64,000 bases of DNA, taken from Subdoligranulum variabile. GTDB lineage: Bacteria > Bacillota > Clostridia > Oscillospirales > Ruminococcaceae. Below the pieces are notes generated by a model that was given only the letters and a program-made list of their open reading frames with translations, was not told the origin of the DNA and searched no databases. Shown here piece after piece: positions 1-8,350 of the stretch (within the stretch, counting starts at the first letter, position 1; every line of letters begins with the position of its first letter). The translations under genes were made by a program, and so were the position numbers. The stretch is from NCBI GenBank assembly GCA_003343905.1, contig QAKI01000044.1, positions 110,217-174,216 on the forward strand, in the 5' to 3' direction.

Positions 1-578
1 CTGGGCTGGGACAGGGCCGGATTGCTGCCGATGACCCCGATATGCCGGTGCCCCCGCGCATACAGATACTCGATGACATGGCTGGCGGCCATCGTATCGT
101 CCACGCTGACGCTGGACAGGTTGGGCAGGTCCAGGCTGGCGGCGCTGTTGGTGACCAGCACGCAGGGCACGCCCAGCGCGGCCACGTCGGCGGTGACGTG
201 TTCCAGGTTGGAACCCAGGAACGCGATGCCGTAGGGCCTGCGCTCCTGGCAGACGCGGCGCGCCTGTTCCAGTTCGTCGGCTTCCTCGTCCACATAGTAC
301 AACAGGCTGACATAGCCGCGTTCTTCGATCAGGGCCTGCATTTTTTCCAGAATGCCGGTGAACAGCATATTCTGGGTGCCCCTGACCAGGATGGCGATGG
401 CCGAACTGGATTGCAGTTTCAGGTGGCGGGCGTTGGCGTTGGGCTGGAAGTTGTGCTGCTGCACCACCTCCAGAATACGCGCCCGGGCCGCCGCGCTGAC
501 GTTGGGATTATTGTTGAGCACGCGGGACACGGTGCCGACCGCATAGCCGGCTTCCCGCGCGATGTCCCGGATCGTCAT
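1..578 (-). CDS. LacI-family transcriptional regulator (C-terminus beyond the window)
   Basis: Reading leftwards from an ATG at 578, 192 codons stay open to the window edge. Residues 1-20 form the LacI-type helix-turn-helix (TIRDIAREAGYAVGTVSRV), followed by the hinge segment near residue 50 and the start of the periplasmic-binding-protein-like sensor domain, including the VSVDD stretch typical of the family. It lies 90 bp downstream of the importer permease on the same strand, so it is probably the last gene of the operon. A 9-bp hairpin (597-605 with 612-620) sits in that gap. It probably represses the importer through the LacI-like operator at 3926-3941. The inducer is unknown, and the missing C-terminus is a window effect. 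Confidence 0.9.
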   Translation of the reverse strand, partial: MTIRDIAREAGYAVGTVSRVLNNNPNVSAAARARILEVVQQHNFQPNANARHLKLQSSSAIAILVRGTQNMLFTGILEKMQALIEERGYVSLLYYVDEEADELEQARRVCQERRPYGIAFLGSNLEHVTADVAALGVPCVLVTNSAASLDLPNLSSVSVDDTMAASHVIEYLYARGHRHIGVIGSNPALSQP

Positions 579-668
579 GACGCCTTTCCCCTTTCCGGCG
601 GCGCCTGCGGGGGCGCCGCCCTGCCCGGCAGCGCATTCCGCCCGCCGGGGCACAATGGGTCCATTATA

Positions 669-1511
669 TCAGCCTTTGACGGCGCCCGCAACCACGCCTT
701 CGATGATGTGCTTCTGGCACAGCAGATACAGGATGATGATGGGCAGCACCGTGATGATGATGCAGGCCATCATGGGGCCCATCTGCACGCTGCCGTAGCC
801 GCCGCGGAAATACTGGATCGCCATGGGGATCGTGCGGTACTGGCGGATGTCCAGCACCAGCGAGGGCAGCAGGTAGTCGTTCCAGACCCACATCGTTTCC
901 AGAATGGCGGTGGAGATCATCGTGGGGCGCAAGATCGGCATGACCACCCGGAAGAAGATCTGTAGGGGGCCGCAGCCGTCGATCATGGCGGCTTCCTCGA
1001 TCTCCACCGGCATGGATTTCATGAAGCCGGTGAACATGAACACGGCCAGCCCGGCGCCGAAGCCCAGGTAGATGATGCAGATGTCGTAGGGGTTATTCAG
1101 ACGGAGCGTGTCGGCGGTGTTGGACAGCGTGAACATGACCATCTGGAACGGCACGACCATCGAAAAGGCGCACAGGTAATACATGGTCTTGGACAGTTTG
1201 CCGTTGACGCGGGTGATGTACCACGCGCACATGGAGCAGCACAGCAGGATCAGCGCCACCGAGGTGACCGTGATCACCAGGCTGTACCAGAACGAGGCCA
1301 GGAAGTTCATCTCGGTCACGCCGTAGATGTAGTTTTCCAGCCCGGCGAAGGTCTCGGCCGTGGGCAGCTCGAAAATACGGGTCGTGGTGATGGCGCGCTC
1401 GGTCTTGAACGAGTTGAACAGGATCAGCAGGATGGGATAGATCACCACGGCGCTCCACAGGACCAGCAGGACGGTCCACAGCGCGTCGGCGCGGCGCTTT
1501 TTCTTGAACAT
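669..1511 (-). CDS. ABC sugar transporter permease, MalG type
   Basis: 280 residues with about six membrane helices. An EAA loop at residues 172-195 (EEAAMIDGCG, then PILRP) is the site where permeases dock on the ATPase. With the neighbouring MalF-type permease it would form the channel of a carbohydrate importer (CUT1 family). Its ATG shares one base with the stop codon of the upstream permease (TAATG at 1509-1513), so the two are translationally coupled. No ATPase gene is nearby. Such importers in Firmicutes usually share an MsmX-like ATPase encoded elsewhere, which is an inference here. The sugar cannot be read from the sequence. Confidence 0.93.
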   Translation of the reverse strand: MFKKKRRADALWTVLLVLWSAVVIYPILLILFNSFKTERAITTTRIFELPTAETFAGLENYIYGVTEMNFLASFWYSLVITVTSVALILLCCSMCAWYITRVNGKLSKTMYYLCAFSMVVPFQMVMFTLSNTADTLRLNNPYDICIIYLGFGAGLAVFMFTGFMKSMPVEIEEAAMIDGCGPLQIFFRVVMPILRPTMISTAILETMWVWNDYLLPSLVLDIRQYRTIPMAIQYFRGGYGSVQMGPMMACIIITVLPIIILYLLCQKHIIEGVVAGAVKG

Positions 1512-2362
1512 TACTGCTGCACCTCCTTAGAGCGGGTGGCGCGAAGCTGGATCAGCGCGATGGCCGCCACCACGATGAAGAACACCACGGCTTTGGCCTG
1601 GCCGATGCCCTTCCACTGGGGGCCGCTGCGGCCGTAGAAGGTATCATAAATATTCAGCGCCAGCAGTTGGGAATCCTTGCCCGGCTGGCCGTTGGTCAGC
1701 GAAAGGTTCTGGTCGAACAGCTTGAAAGCGTTGGTCAGCGACAGGAACAGGCAGATGGTGATGCTGGGCATGACCATCGGCAGCTTGATGCGGAACAGCG
1801 ACTGGCGTTCGTTGGCGCCGTCGATGCGGGCGGCTTCCAGCAGGTCCAGCGGCACGTTCTGCAGCCCGGCGATGTAAATGATCATCATGTAGCCGATCTG
1901 TTGCCAGCACATCAGGATCACAAGGCCCCAGAAAGCGGTGGTCGCATCCAGTTTGAGCAGCGGCCGGGAAAGCAGGGTCATAACGCCGTCCAGCAGCGTG
2001 CTCCAGATATAGCCCAGCACGATGCCGCCGATCAGGTTGGGTATGAAGAAGATGGTGCGGAACACGTTGGTGCCCCGCAGCCGGCGGGTGAGCAACAGCG
2101 CCAGGCTGAAAGCCAGCAGATTGATTAGCACCACCGACACCACCGTGAATACGATGGTGAGCACGAACGCATGGGTGAAGGTATTGTCGATCCAGATGTT
2201 TTTATAGTTCTGGAGCCCTACGAAGGTCACGTCCTTAACGGTGGTGAACTTGCAGAAGGACAGATACACGCCCCATGCGAACGGCCACAGAAAGCCGATG
2301 ATAAAGGCGGCCAGCGTGGGCAGTACGAACACCGGCCAGTATTTTCGGATCGCTTTTTCCAT
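1511..2362 (-). CDS. ABC sugar transporter permease, MalF type
   Basis: 283 residues from the ATG at 2362 (MEKAIRKYW), chosen because a G-rich ribosome site (AAGGGGGG) lies just upstream. The frame stays open further 5' to 2461 but crosses a terminator-like hairpin, so the longer start is unlikely. Six predicted helices and an EAA loop near residue 190 (LLEAARIDGANE) place it in the CUT1 sugar permease family. It is the second gene after the binding protein and partners the MalG-type permease, with which it overlaps by one base. Confidence 0.92.
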   Translation of the reverse strand: MEKAIRKYWPVFVLPTLAAFIIGFLWPFAWGVYLSFCKFTTVKDVTFVGLQNYKNIWIDNTFTHAFVLTIVFTVVSVVLINLLAFSLALLLTRRLRGTNVFRTIFFIPNLIGGIVLGYIWSTLLDGVMTLLSRPLLKLDATTAFWGLVILMCWQQIGYMMIIYIAGLQNVPLDLLEAARIDGANERQSLFRIKLPMVMPSITICLFLSLTNAFKLFDQNLSLTNGQPGKDSQLLALNIYDTFYGRSGPQWKGIGQAKAVVFFIVVAAIALIQLRATRSKEVQQ

Positions 2363-2425
2363 AGTGTTCCCCCCTTGGAAAACGCCGCTTGGTTGCACTT
2401 CTTGGTTCGTTTTTGTAAAAAAGGA

Positions 2426-2456
2426 AGGGCGAGACAGCTTCCCGCAGTCTCGCCCT
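2426..2456 (-). terminator. Terminator-like hairpin between binding protein and permease
   Basis: A perfect 10-bp stem (2426-2435 with 2447-2456), followed on the minus strand by a T-rich run (TTTTTT, about 2417-2422). It lies after the solute-binding protein and before the first permease. It probably stops most transcripts so that the lipoprotein is made in excess over the membrane proteins. Confidence 0.75.
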
Positions 2457-2494
2457 CTCATTCAGGTTATGCCGTTCGGATCGGGCGCCCGGCG

Positions 2495-3871
2495 TTACGC
2501 GCCCACGCCGGAGAGCTGATACTCAGTGGCCCAGTTATCCACAAAGGCGGTCACCACTTCGTCCCAGGTGCCGGTACCGGCCGCGTAGGCGGTCAGCGCG
2601 GAGCCCAGCATGTTCTTCCAGTTTTCGGAAGGCATGGTGGAGAAGCACCAGTCAACAGGGGTCTTGCCGTCGGCGATGTACTTGTCGGAATCCTGCAGCA
2701 GCGGGTTGGCGGCAGCGTACTCACCGGTGAAGGTGTCGAACGGGGTGACGAAGCCCATATCCTGGCTCATGGCTTTGCGGCCTTCATCGCTGGTGATGAC
2801 CCAGGTCAGGAAGTCCAGCGTAGCCTGGATGTCTTCTTCGCTGGCGTTCTTGTTGACGCACCAGTAGTTCTCGGAACCGGTGCACAGGCCCTGGTTCTCC
2901 TCGCCTTCGACGCCGATGTAGATGGGCAGGATGCCCAGGTTCTCGTCGCCCACGGCGCTGATGTTGTTATACTCCCAGGTGCCGTTCTGGTAGAACACGG
3001 CCTCGCCGTTCACAAACTCTGCGGTGGCGTCGTTGGCCGTCTTGGTGGCCAGCTGGGTGGGATCGCAGGTGGAATCGGTGATGTACAGGTCGAAGATGTT
3101 CTTGTAGTTGTCCAGGTACAGACCCTCGATGGCGTCGGTGGAGTCGATGCCACGCTCTTTGTACTCATAGTAGATGGGCAGGTTGGCCAGGTGGGTCTTG
3201 AAGCGCCAGTCGGAGGAAGCGTCCATACCGGCGGAGGTGAAAGCGCCCTTGACGCCCAGTTCATCCTTGCGGGCCTGGATATCGTCGGCGACGGCCTTCA
3301 GCGAGTCAAAGTTGGTGATGTCCTCGGCGGTATAGCCGGCCTTTTCCAGCAGGGCCTTGTTGTAGATGATGCCGTAGGTCTCGATGACGTAGGCGATGCC
3401 CAGGACCTGGTCGCCGTCCTTCAGGCAGAAGGAATCGTTGGTCAGATGGCTGTACAGATCGGTGTCCGACAGATCCAGGCAGTAATCCTTCCAGTTTGCC
3501 AGGCCCACGGGACCGTTGACCTGGAACAGGGTCGGTGCCTCGCTCTTGGCCATCTCGCTCATAAGCTGGGTCTCGTACTGGCCGGAGGCCGCCGTCACGA
3601 CGGTGACGGGCACGCCGGTCTGCTCGGTATACAGAGCCGCCAGGTTCTGCCAGTCCTCGTCCTGTTCCGGCTTGAAGTTCAGGTAATATACCTGGCCGGA
3701 CGCGCCGGAGGTGGAAGCCGCATCGCCAGCTTCCTCACTGGTGGCCGCAGAATCGCCCGAAGTGGATTCCGTGGCGCTTTCGCTGGATGACGGGGCGCCG
3801 CCGCAGCCCGCCAGCAGGCTGACCGCCAGGGCGGACGACAGGAATGCTGCGATGGTTCTCTTCGCTCTCAT
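2495..3871 (-). CDS. Extracellular solute-binding lipoprotein of sugar ABC importer
   Basis: 458 residues. The N-terminus is a lipoprotein signal (positively charged start, hydrophobic core, lipobox LAGC with lipidated Cys23), followed by a low-complexity Ser/Thr/Glu linker and a long two-lobed binding fold of the family-1 sugar-binding type. The start is supported by a strong AGGAGG site. It is the first gene of the operon with two permeases and the LacI regulator and would capture the sugar outside the membrane. Promoter and operator lie directly upstream (3926-3985). The ligand is not predictable from sequence alone. Confidence 0.93.
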   Translation of the reverse strand: MRAKRTIAAFLSSALAVSLLAGCGGAPSSSESATESTSGDSAATSEEAGDAASTSGASGQVYYLNFKPEQDEDWQNLAALYTEQTGVPVTVVTAASGQYETQLMSEMAKSEAPTLFQVNGPVGLANWKDYCLDLSDTDLYSHLTNDSFCLKDGDQVLGIAYVIETYGIIYNKALLEKAGYTAEDITNFDSLKAVADDIQARKDELGVKGAFTSAGMDASSDWRFKTHLANLPIYYEYKERGIDSTDAIEGLYLDNYKNIFDLYITDSTCDPTQLATKTANDATAEFVNGEAVFYQNGTWEYNNISAVGDENLGILPIYIGVEGEENQGLCTGSENYWCVNKNASEEDIQATLDFLTWVITSDEGRKAMSQDMGFVTPFDTFTGEYAAANPLLQDSDKYIADGKTPVDWCFSTMPSENWKNMLGSALTAYAAGTGTWDEVVTAFVDNWATEYQLSGVGA

Positions 3872-3925
3872 AACTTTTCTCCTCCTTATGATGGATATTT
3901 TATACGAGCGTTTTGCCGTTTTTAT

Positions 3926-3941
3926 CTGGAACCGTTTCCAG
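3926..3941. promoter_or_regulatory. LacI-type operator
   Basis: CTGGAACCGTTTCCAG is an inverted repeat with 6-bp arms around a 4-bp centre and closely resembles LacI/GalR operators. It lies about 15-30 bp downstream of the -10 box of the importer promoter, a position suited to blocking transcription. The likely ligand protein is the LacI regulator encoded at 1-578. Confidence 0.7.
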
Positions 3942-3956
3942 TTCCGCTATGTTCAA

Positions 3957-3985
3957 AGTATACTGCCTTATTGCCCAAAATTCAA
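3957..3985 (-). promoter_or_regulatory. Sigma-A promoter of the sugar importer operon
   Basis: On the minus strand TTGAAT (3980-3985), a 17-bp spacer and TATACT (3957-3962). This spacing and sequence fit the housekeeping consensus, and the LacI-like operator follows directly. Confidence 0.65.
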
Positions 3986-4120
3986 GTGCTTTTTCTGATA
4001 TTTTTATACATTTGTACGTTTCCACAACTTTACAGGGTCATTCTTGTGCAGTTTCGATTCACTCTTTTGTCACCATTTTTCACATTTTCGTGGAACCATT
4101 TCCCGACACGGGTACAAAAA

Positions 4121-4146
4121 GCGCCGGGGACCATGGCCCCCGGCGC
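4121..4146 (-). terminator. Terminator-like hairpin
   Basis: GC-rich stem of at least 9 bp (4121-4129 with 4138-4146), preceded on the plus strand by ACAAAAA, which gives a T-run on the minus strand. It would end minus-strand transcripts coming from the membrane protein gene at 4416-5195 before the importer promoter. Confidence 0.5.
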
Positions 4147-4237
4147 AGACGGAGAGGTTCGGCAAAGAAATTCCGGGCCAAGGGCAGTTTTTTGTTGCCC
4201 GTAAGGTTTTGGGTCATGGGAACGGTAAAACCCTTCC

Positions 4238-4344
4238 GTCTGCCTTACGGCAGACACCTCCCCTGGTAGGGGAGGCTTTTAATCAACTGCCCGCCCAAAA
4301 GGCTCCCCTTCCAGGGGAGCTGGCCGCGCAGCGGCCTGAGGGGT
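4238..4344. repeat. Intergenic multi-hairpin repeat element
   Basis: Four consecutive short inverted repeats: GTCTGCC/GGCAGAC (4238-4255), CCTCCCC/GGGGAGG, GCTCCCC/GGGGAGC and GGCCGC/GCGGCC. This palindrome cluster resembles the dispersed intergenic repeats recalled from Faecalibacterium-type genomes. Its function is unknown, and no second full copy is present in the window. Confidence 0.5.
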
Positions 4345-4415
4345 CCCGTCCCCCCGCGCCCCTCACCTGCCAAAACGCAGTCGCTCCGAAACCACAGGCC
4401 CCGCGCCCGTTCGCG

Positions 4416-5195
4416 CTATTCCCCGCGGTGCCGCCGCACTGCGAACCCCACCGTCACACAAAAGGCCACGAAGGCCGCCCCCAGGCAGGGGAAATACAGC
4501 CCGTCCGGCAGCCGCGCCACGGCAGGGTGGCTCAACACGCAGACCGCCGCAAGACCCACACAGACCAGCAGGCTGACCGCCAGCCCCGAAAGGCTGCGGT
4601 CGGCAGCCGGTTCCAGCGTGTTCTCCCAGCCTTCGCGGCGTTCCAGCTCCCGCAGGAGCAGGTCGCTGTCCGGCACGCTGTCCGCCAGAAAGCAGGTGCG
4701 CCGCGCCGCAGCGCCGTTGGGGCGGCGCACCCGGCAGACGGCGATCTGCCCGCCTTCGACCGCCCGAATATGCTCCACCCGGACGATCTCCTGCGCGGCG
4801 GCGGGCAGCCGGGGCTGTTCGGCCAGACGGCGCAGCAACTTCTGCGCATGGAGCGCACCGGCCGCGAACCCCGCCGCGCCGCCACTCCAGCGGACCGCCG
4901 CGCGGGCGTCCCACACAAAGAGCCGGTCCCCCTCCATCAGGAAAAACACCGTCGCATCCCGCCCCGCACGGCGGCCCAAGGCCGCGGCCAGGGCCACCAC
5001 CAAAACCACCACGCCCAGACAGAGCGCCGTCAGCGCCGCCTGCACCGGCAGGCCGCTTTGCAGCACGAGCACCGTGCCGCCGCCCGCCAGCGCCACCGCC
5101 AGCAGCGCGATCCCCAGCACGCCGCCCACCGTACCCAGCCCGGCGCGGTTTTTGCGGGCGGGCCGGACCGGCAGCCAGATCTGTTTGATTTCCAT
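4416..5195 (-). CDS. Unknown membrane protein with four predicted helices
   Basis: 259 residues. Two hydrophobic segments near residues 24-72 and two near the C-terminus (about 195-250) flank a central soluble domain rich in Ala, Arg and Leu (residues 75-190). The topology resembles small PH-like/photosystem-assembly-type membrane proteins, but no family was recognised. It stands alone: the next gene is divergent and the previous one has its own promoter. The very GC-rich sequence gives long open frames on the other strand too, so the call rests on the hydrophobic pattern and the ribosome site GGAGAG before the ATG. Confidence 0.6.
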   Translation of the reverse strand: MEIKQIWLPVRPARKNRAGLGTVGGVLGIALLAVALAGGGTVLVLQSGLPVQAALTALCLGVVVLVVALAAALGRRAGRDATVFFLMEGDRLFVWDARAAVRWSGGAAGFAAGALHAQKLLRRLAEQPRLPAAAQEIVRVEHIRAVEGGQIAVCRVRRPNGAAARRTCFLADSVPDSDLLLRELERREGWENTLEPAADRSLSGLAVSLLVCVGLAAVCVLSHPAVARLPDGLYFPCLGAAFVAFCVTVGFAVRRHRGE

Positions 5196-5273
5196 GCAGG
5201 CATCTCTCCTTCGGGCGTTTTCCCCATTATACGCCGCCGGACACCAAAAACAAAGCTGTGCGCAGAAAAAGTC

Positions 5274-5302
5274 TTGACAAAAGCATAGCGGAATGGTATA
5301 GT
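5274..5302 (+). promoter_or_regulatory. Near-consensus promoter of the DUF3793 gene
   Basis: TTGACA (5274-5279), a 17-bp spacer and TATAGT (5297-5302). This is the best housekeeping promoter match in the window. The first iron-box-like dyad begins about 10 bp downstream. Confidence 0.8.
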
Positions 5303-5312
5303 AAGCCCATCG

Positions 5313-5326
5313 TTAGGCTAAACTAA
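5313..5326. promoter_or_regulatory. Iron-box-like dyad 1 (TTAG-N6-CTAA)
   Basis: TTAGGCTAAACTAA is an inverted repeat around the predicted transcription start. It resembles boxes bound by DtxR/IdeR-type metal regulators (TTAGG..CCTAA). A second dyad with the same arms and spacing is at 5378-5391. Confidence 0.45.
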
Positions 5327-5377
5327 CTCGCTGTCCCCTGCGTCCTGCCGGGCGCAGGGCTTTATCTCCCCACCGGG

Positions 5378-5391
5378 TTAGTTATAGCTAA
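5378..5391. promoter_or_regulatory. Iron-box-like dyad 2 (TTAG-N6-CTAA)
   Basis: TTAGTTATAGCTAA has the same arms and 6-bp centre as the dyad 65 bp upstream. It lies between a small hairpin (5336-5342 with 5353-5359) and the ribosome site of the DUF3793 gene. Confidence 0.4.
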
Positions 5392-5427
5392 TTCTCAAAA
5401 ATCGACCATCAGAAACGGAGAGTCGTT

Positions 5428-5997
5428 ATGAAGCGTGATTTCGGAACCACCTTTGTGACCCAGTGCGCGCCGGTGATGGCCGGGCTGAAAGCGGGCGGAC
5501 TGTTCCGCTGGGTCGAGCCGGACGCCGCCGCCATGGAAGCACTGCTGCACACCTGGCGCAGCCAGTTGGAGCCGCGCGGCGTCAAGATCGAAGTGCTCAA
5601 AGCCTGCCCGCGCACCCACGCCTACCTGATCTATGCCTACCGCCAGGGGCGCCTGCGGGACATCCTGCACCAGCCCGCGGTGCGGGGATTCCTGTGTTCG
5701 GCCGGATACCCGCATACGGCGGACTGCCGCCGCTGCCTGGACTGCCTGTGCGCCCGGCTCCAGCAGGAGGAAGAGTTCCCCCACGAGATCGGGGTATTTT
5801 TGGACTATCCGCTGCAGGACGTGATCGGTTTTATGCAGAACCGGGGCAAGAACTACACCTTCACCGGGTACTGGCGGTCCTACGGGGACCCCGAACGCGC
5901 CCGCGACCGCTTTGCGCGCCTGCGCAAATGCACCGACGTTTACCTGCGCTGCTACCGCAGCGGCACGCCGGTGACCCGCCTGACCGTGGCCGGATAA
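5428..5997 (+). CDS. DUF3793 family protein
   Basis: 189 residues. The C-terminal half carries the family signature HEIGVFLDYPLQDVIGF, then NRGKNYTFTGYW and a CTDVY-like segment. Four cysteines cluster near residues 92-110 (CSAGY, CRRCLDCLC). The biochemical role is unknown. As recalled, relatives often sit near flavodoxin or ferrous-iron genes in anaerobic Firmicutes, which agrees with the iron-box-like dyads in this gene's leader. The gene is monocistronic, with its own strong promoter and a terminator at 6021-6048. The start is set by the GGAGAG site before the ATG at 5428. Confidence 0.85.
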   Translation: MKRDFGTTFVTQCAPVMAGLKAGGLFRWVEPDAAAMEALLHTWRSQLEPRGVKIEVLKACPRTHAYLIYAYRQGRLRDILHQPAVRGFLCSAGYPHTADCRRCLDCLCARLQQEEEFPHEIGVFLDYPLQDVIGFMQNRGKNYTFTGYWRSYGDPERARDRFARLRKCTDVYLRCYRSGTPVTRLTVAG

Positions 5998-6020
5998 GAC
6001 GGCCGCCGCAAAATCCCCCC

Positions 6021-6048
6021 AGCCGCACGGCAATGCCGTGCGGCTTTT
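6021..6048 (+). terminator. Rho-independent terminator
   Basis: An 11-bp perfect stem (6021-6031 with 6035-6045) with a 3-base loop, followed by TTTT, located just after the DUF3793 gene. Confidence 0.8.
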
Positions 6049-6155
6049 GCTGTGCGCGGGCCAATCGCTACACCGCGGGAGGCAGTTTGTTCAAAATATA
6101 TGTTTTTTGTATCATTTTGTCTAATATTTTTATTCGTTTTTGTTCCATCTTCTTC

Positions 6156-6161
6156 TATAAT
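6156..6161 (+). promoter_or_regulatory. Candidate -10 box of the orphan binding-protein gene
   Basis: A perfect TATAAT about 33 bp before the TTG start, in an AT-rich stretch. No convincing -35 box is visible, so the promoter may need an activator. Confidence 0.35.
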
Positions 6162-6193
6162 CAGGGTAACATAATCTTTTTGGAGGTGTTTTC

Positions 6194-7555
6194 TTGAAAA
6201 AAAGACTTTATTCCTCATTGTGCGCCGGTATGATCCTTACCGCCGCCCTGGCCGGATGCAGCGCCCCTGCCTCTTCTGCCGCTTCCGGCTCTTCCAGTAC
6301 GTCCGGTTCCTCCAGCGCGGAAACAGCGTCCTCCGAAACAGGCGAAAAGACCACCCTGAACATTCTGTGGTGGGGTTCCCAGACCCGTAACGACCAGACC
6401 ACGAAGCTGATCGAAAAGTTCGAGGAATTGAACCCCGACATTGACGTCGTGGCAGACTTTTCCGACTGGGATGGCTACTGGACCAAGCTGCCCGCCCAGG
6501 TCGCCGGCGGCCAGACCCCGGACGTGTTCCAGATGGACTACGCCTATCTGGCCCAGTATGTGGAGAACGGCGTCCTGGCTGAACTGGACAGCTACGTCGC
6601 GGACGGCAGCCTTGACCTGAGCGGCGTTTCCCAGAGTGTGAAGGATTCCGGCACGGTCAACGGCAAGTTCTACGCGGTCTCCACCGGCACCAACGCGCCG
6701 GTCATGCTGTACCGCAACGACATTCTGGAAGAGTTGGGGCTGGAACTGCCCATGAACCCCACGCTCACCCAGTATATGGATGTTGCCAAAGCTGTGTATG
6801 AAGCTACCGGCATGCGCGATACTTTCATCACCGGCTGCACTGCCGCCAATTTGAACTTCTATCTGCGCAACTACGGCATGAACTTCTACAATGACGAGGA
6901 CAACGGCTTGGGCTTTGACGACCCGCAGTACCTTGTGGACATGTGGGAACTGGCCTTGCAGGCCCAGAACGAGGGTTGGGGCATGAAACCCGGCGAAGAG
7001 ACCGCTGTGACCGCCTTTGACTCCATGGTGAACGATGCCTGGTCCCGCCAGCAGAACTCGAATGAGCTGCAGGCTTACCGCGACGCCACCGGCAAAGACA
7101 TTCGCATGGTCATGGTACCCACTGTGGAGGGCGCCACCACGCCGAACTCCTACCTGAAACCCGCCATGTACTGGTGCGTCGGCGCCGACAGCCCCGTTAA
7201 GGAAGCGGCCGTCCGCTTCATCGACTTCTTCACCAACAGCACGGATTGTTACGACATCGTTGGCATCGAGCGCGCGGTGCCCATCGACGAGGAAATGCGC
7301 GCGTATGTTGCGCCTAATCTGGACGAAGTCAGTCAGGAAGTCGTCGACTTCATCGACTACGTCAGCCAGCCCGGCATGACCTCTCCCATCATGAATCCCG
7401 ATCCGCCGGTCTCCACCGAAGTGGAAGAACTGTTGGATCAGTATTCCGAGCGGGTTCGCTACGGTGAAACGACCGACCTGGAAGGCGCTGCCACGGAATT
7501 TATGGCGGAAGCCAACAAGATCCTTGCCGAAGCCTCCACCGCCACGGCCGAATAA
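6194..7555 (+). CDS. Orphan extracellular sugar-binding lipoprotein
   Basis: 453 residues starting at TTG (6194), set by a GGAGGT site six bases upstream. The signal ends in lipobox LAGC (Cys22), followed by a Ser-rich linker and a family-1 sugar-binding fold beginning LNILWWGSQTRNDQT. The domain looks complete and its length is normal. No permease or ATPase gene accompanies it, since terminators flank it on both sides (6021-6048 and 7625-7660). It probably serves permeases encoded elsewhere or is a remnant of a larger cluster. The ligand is unknown. Confidence 0.9.
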   Translation: MKKRLYSSLCAGMILTAALAGCSAPASSAASGSSSTSGSSSAETASSETGEKTTLNILWWGSQTRNDQTTKLIEKFEELNPDIDVVADFSDWDGYWTKLPAQVAGGQTPDVFQMDYAYLAQYVENGVLAELDSYVADGSLDLSGVSQSVKDSGTVNGKFYAVSTGTNAPVMLYRNDILEELGLELPMNPTLTQYMDVAKAVYEATGMRDTFITGCTAANLNFYLRNYGMNFYNDEDNGLGFDDPQYLVDMWELALQAQNEGWGMKPGEETAVTAFDSMVNDAWSRQQNSNELQAYRDATGKDIRMVMVPTVEGATTPNSYLKPAMYWCVGADSPVKEAAVRFIDFFTNSTDCYDIVGIERAVPIDEEMRAYVAPNLDEVSQEVVDFIDYVSQPGMTSPIMNPDPPVSTEVEELLDQYSERVRYGETTDLEGAATEFMAEANKILAEASTATAE

Positions 7556-7624
7556 ACACCGGCCAGCCACGCAGACTGTCCTCATTGGGCCCCTCATTTC
7601 ATACTCCAACTGGGGCTTTACCAT

Positions 7625-7660
7625 GAAAATCCCCCCAGCCGTGCGGCTGGGGGGATTTTC
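7625..7660. terminator. Bidirectional terminator, 17-bp stem
   Basis: A perfect 17-bp inverted repeat (7625-7641 with 7644-7660) whose ends are AAAA/TTTT. It separates the plus-strand binding-protein gene from the minus-strand membrane gene and can serve both. Confidence 0.85.
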
Positions 7661-7681
7661 ATTTTGCATATAGGCCGGGGT

Positions 7682-8350
7682 TCAGCGGCATTCCTTTTTC
7701 ATGGCCGTGTAGCCGATGAACACAGTCCACACATAGGCGCAGGTCTTGGGGATCATCAGCATGCCGATCACGGGCACGGTGTCCGCCCACAGCACCACCG
7801 GGATGTAGAACGCAAAGCTCAGCACGATAGTCAGCCACATCCAGCGGAAGGCCCGGTCGCCGTGCTGTTTGGCGCTGCGCCAGAACAGCACGATGATGAC
7901 CAGCCCCAGCAGCGCGAACGGGATGTTGCGGTAAATACCCCAGGACAGCGGCGCGCCGGCGCTGAACCACTGGTTCTGGGGCATCAGGCACAGGCCGATG
8001 CGCGCGGCGGCCAAAATATAGACGGCGGCGGTCAGGCCGCTGCGGCCCGTGACATGGTAACGCTGCCGCCACACATAGTACAGCAGCACATAGAACACCG
8101 TCATCGTGACCGAGGTGATGCACTTGCCCAGCCCCAGGGCGGCAGTGTAGTTTTCCAGCCCGGTGGTGCAGAGCGCCCAGGCACGCGGGATCAGGTGGAA
8201 GGCATCGCCCGCGCCCAGCACCACGGCCATCCAGCCGAACAGCGTGAACTGGCGCACGCCCTTGCTGCCCCGGATCATCAGAATGCCCACAGTGATGACG
8301 GTCACCAGATAGACCGCGTCGAACAGAGTTTCCATAACAGCTTGCATCAT
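7682..8350 (-). CDS. Unknown multi-helix membrane protein
   Basis: 222 residues with about seven hydrophobic segments spread over the whole length. No family was recognised. Conserved-looking polar residues inside helices include the AGDAFH and YRNIPF stretches. It overlaps the upstream gene by ATGA (8347-8350), so the two are translationally coupled. Both lie downstream of a TetR operator (8801-8813) and are probably controlled by the TetR protein encoded at 8858-9415. Drug or lipid-related functions are common for such pairs, but nothing in the sequence proves this. Confidence 0.8.
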   Translation of the reverse strand: MMQAVMETLFDAVYLVTVITVGILMIRGSKGVRQFTLFGWMAVVLGAGDAFHLIPRAWALCTTGLENYTAALGLGKCITSVTMTVFYVLLYYVWRQRYHVTGRSGLTAAVYILAAARIGLCLMPQNQWFSAGAPLSWGIYRNIPFALLGLVIIVLFWRSAKQHGDRAFRWMWLTIVLSFAFYIPVVLWADTVPVIGMLMIPKTCAYVWTVFIGYTAMKKECR

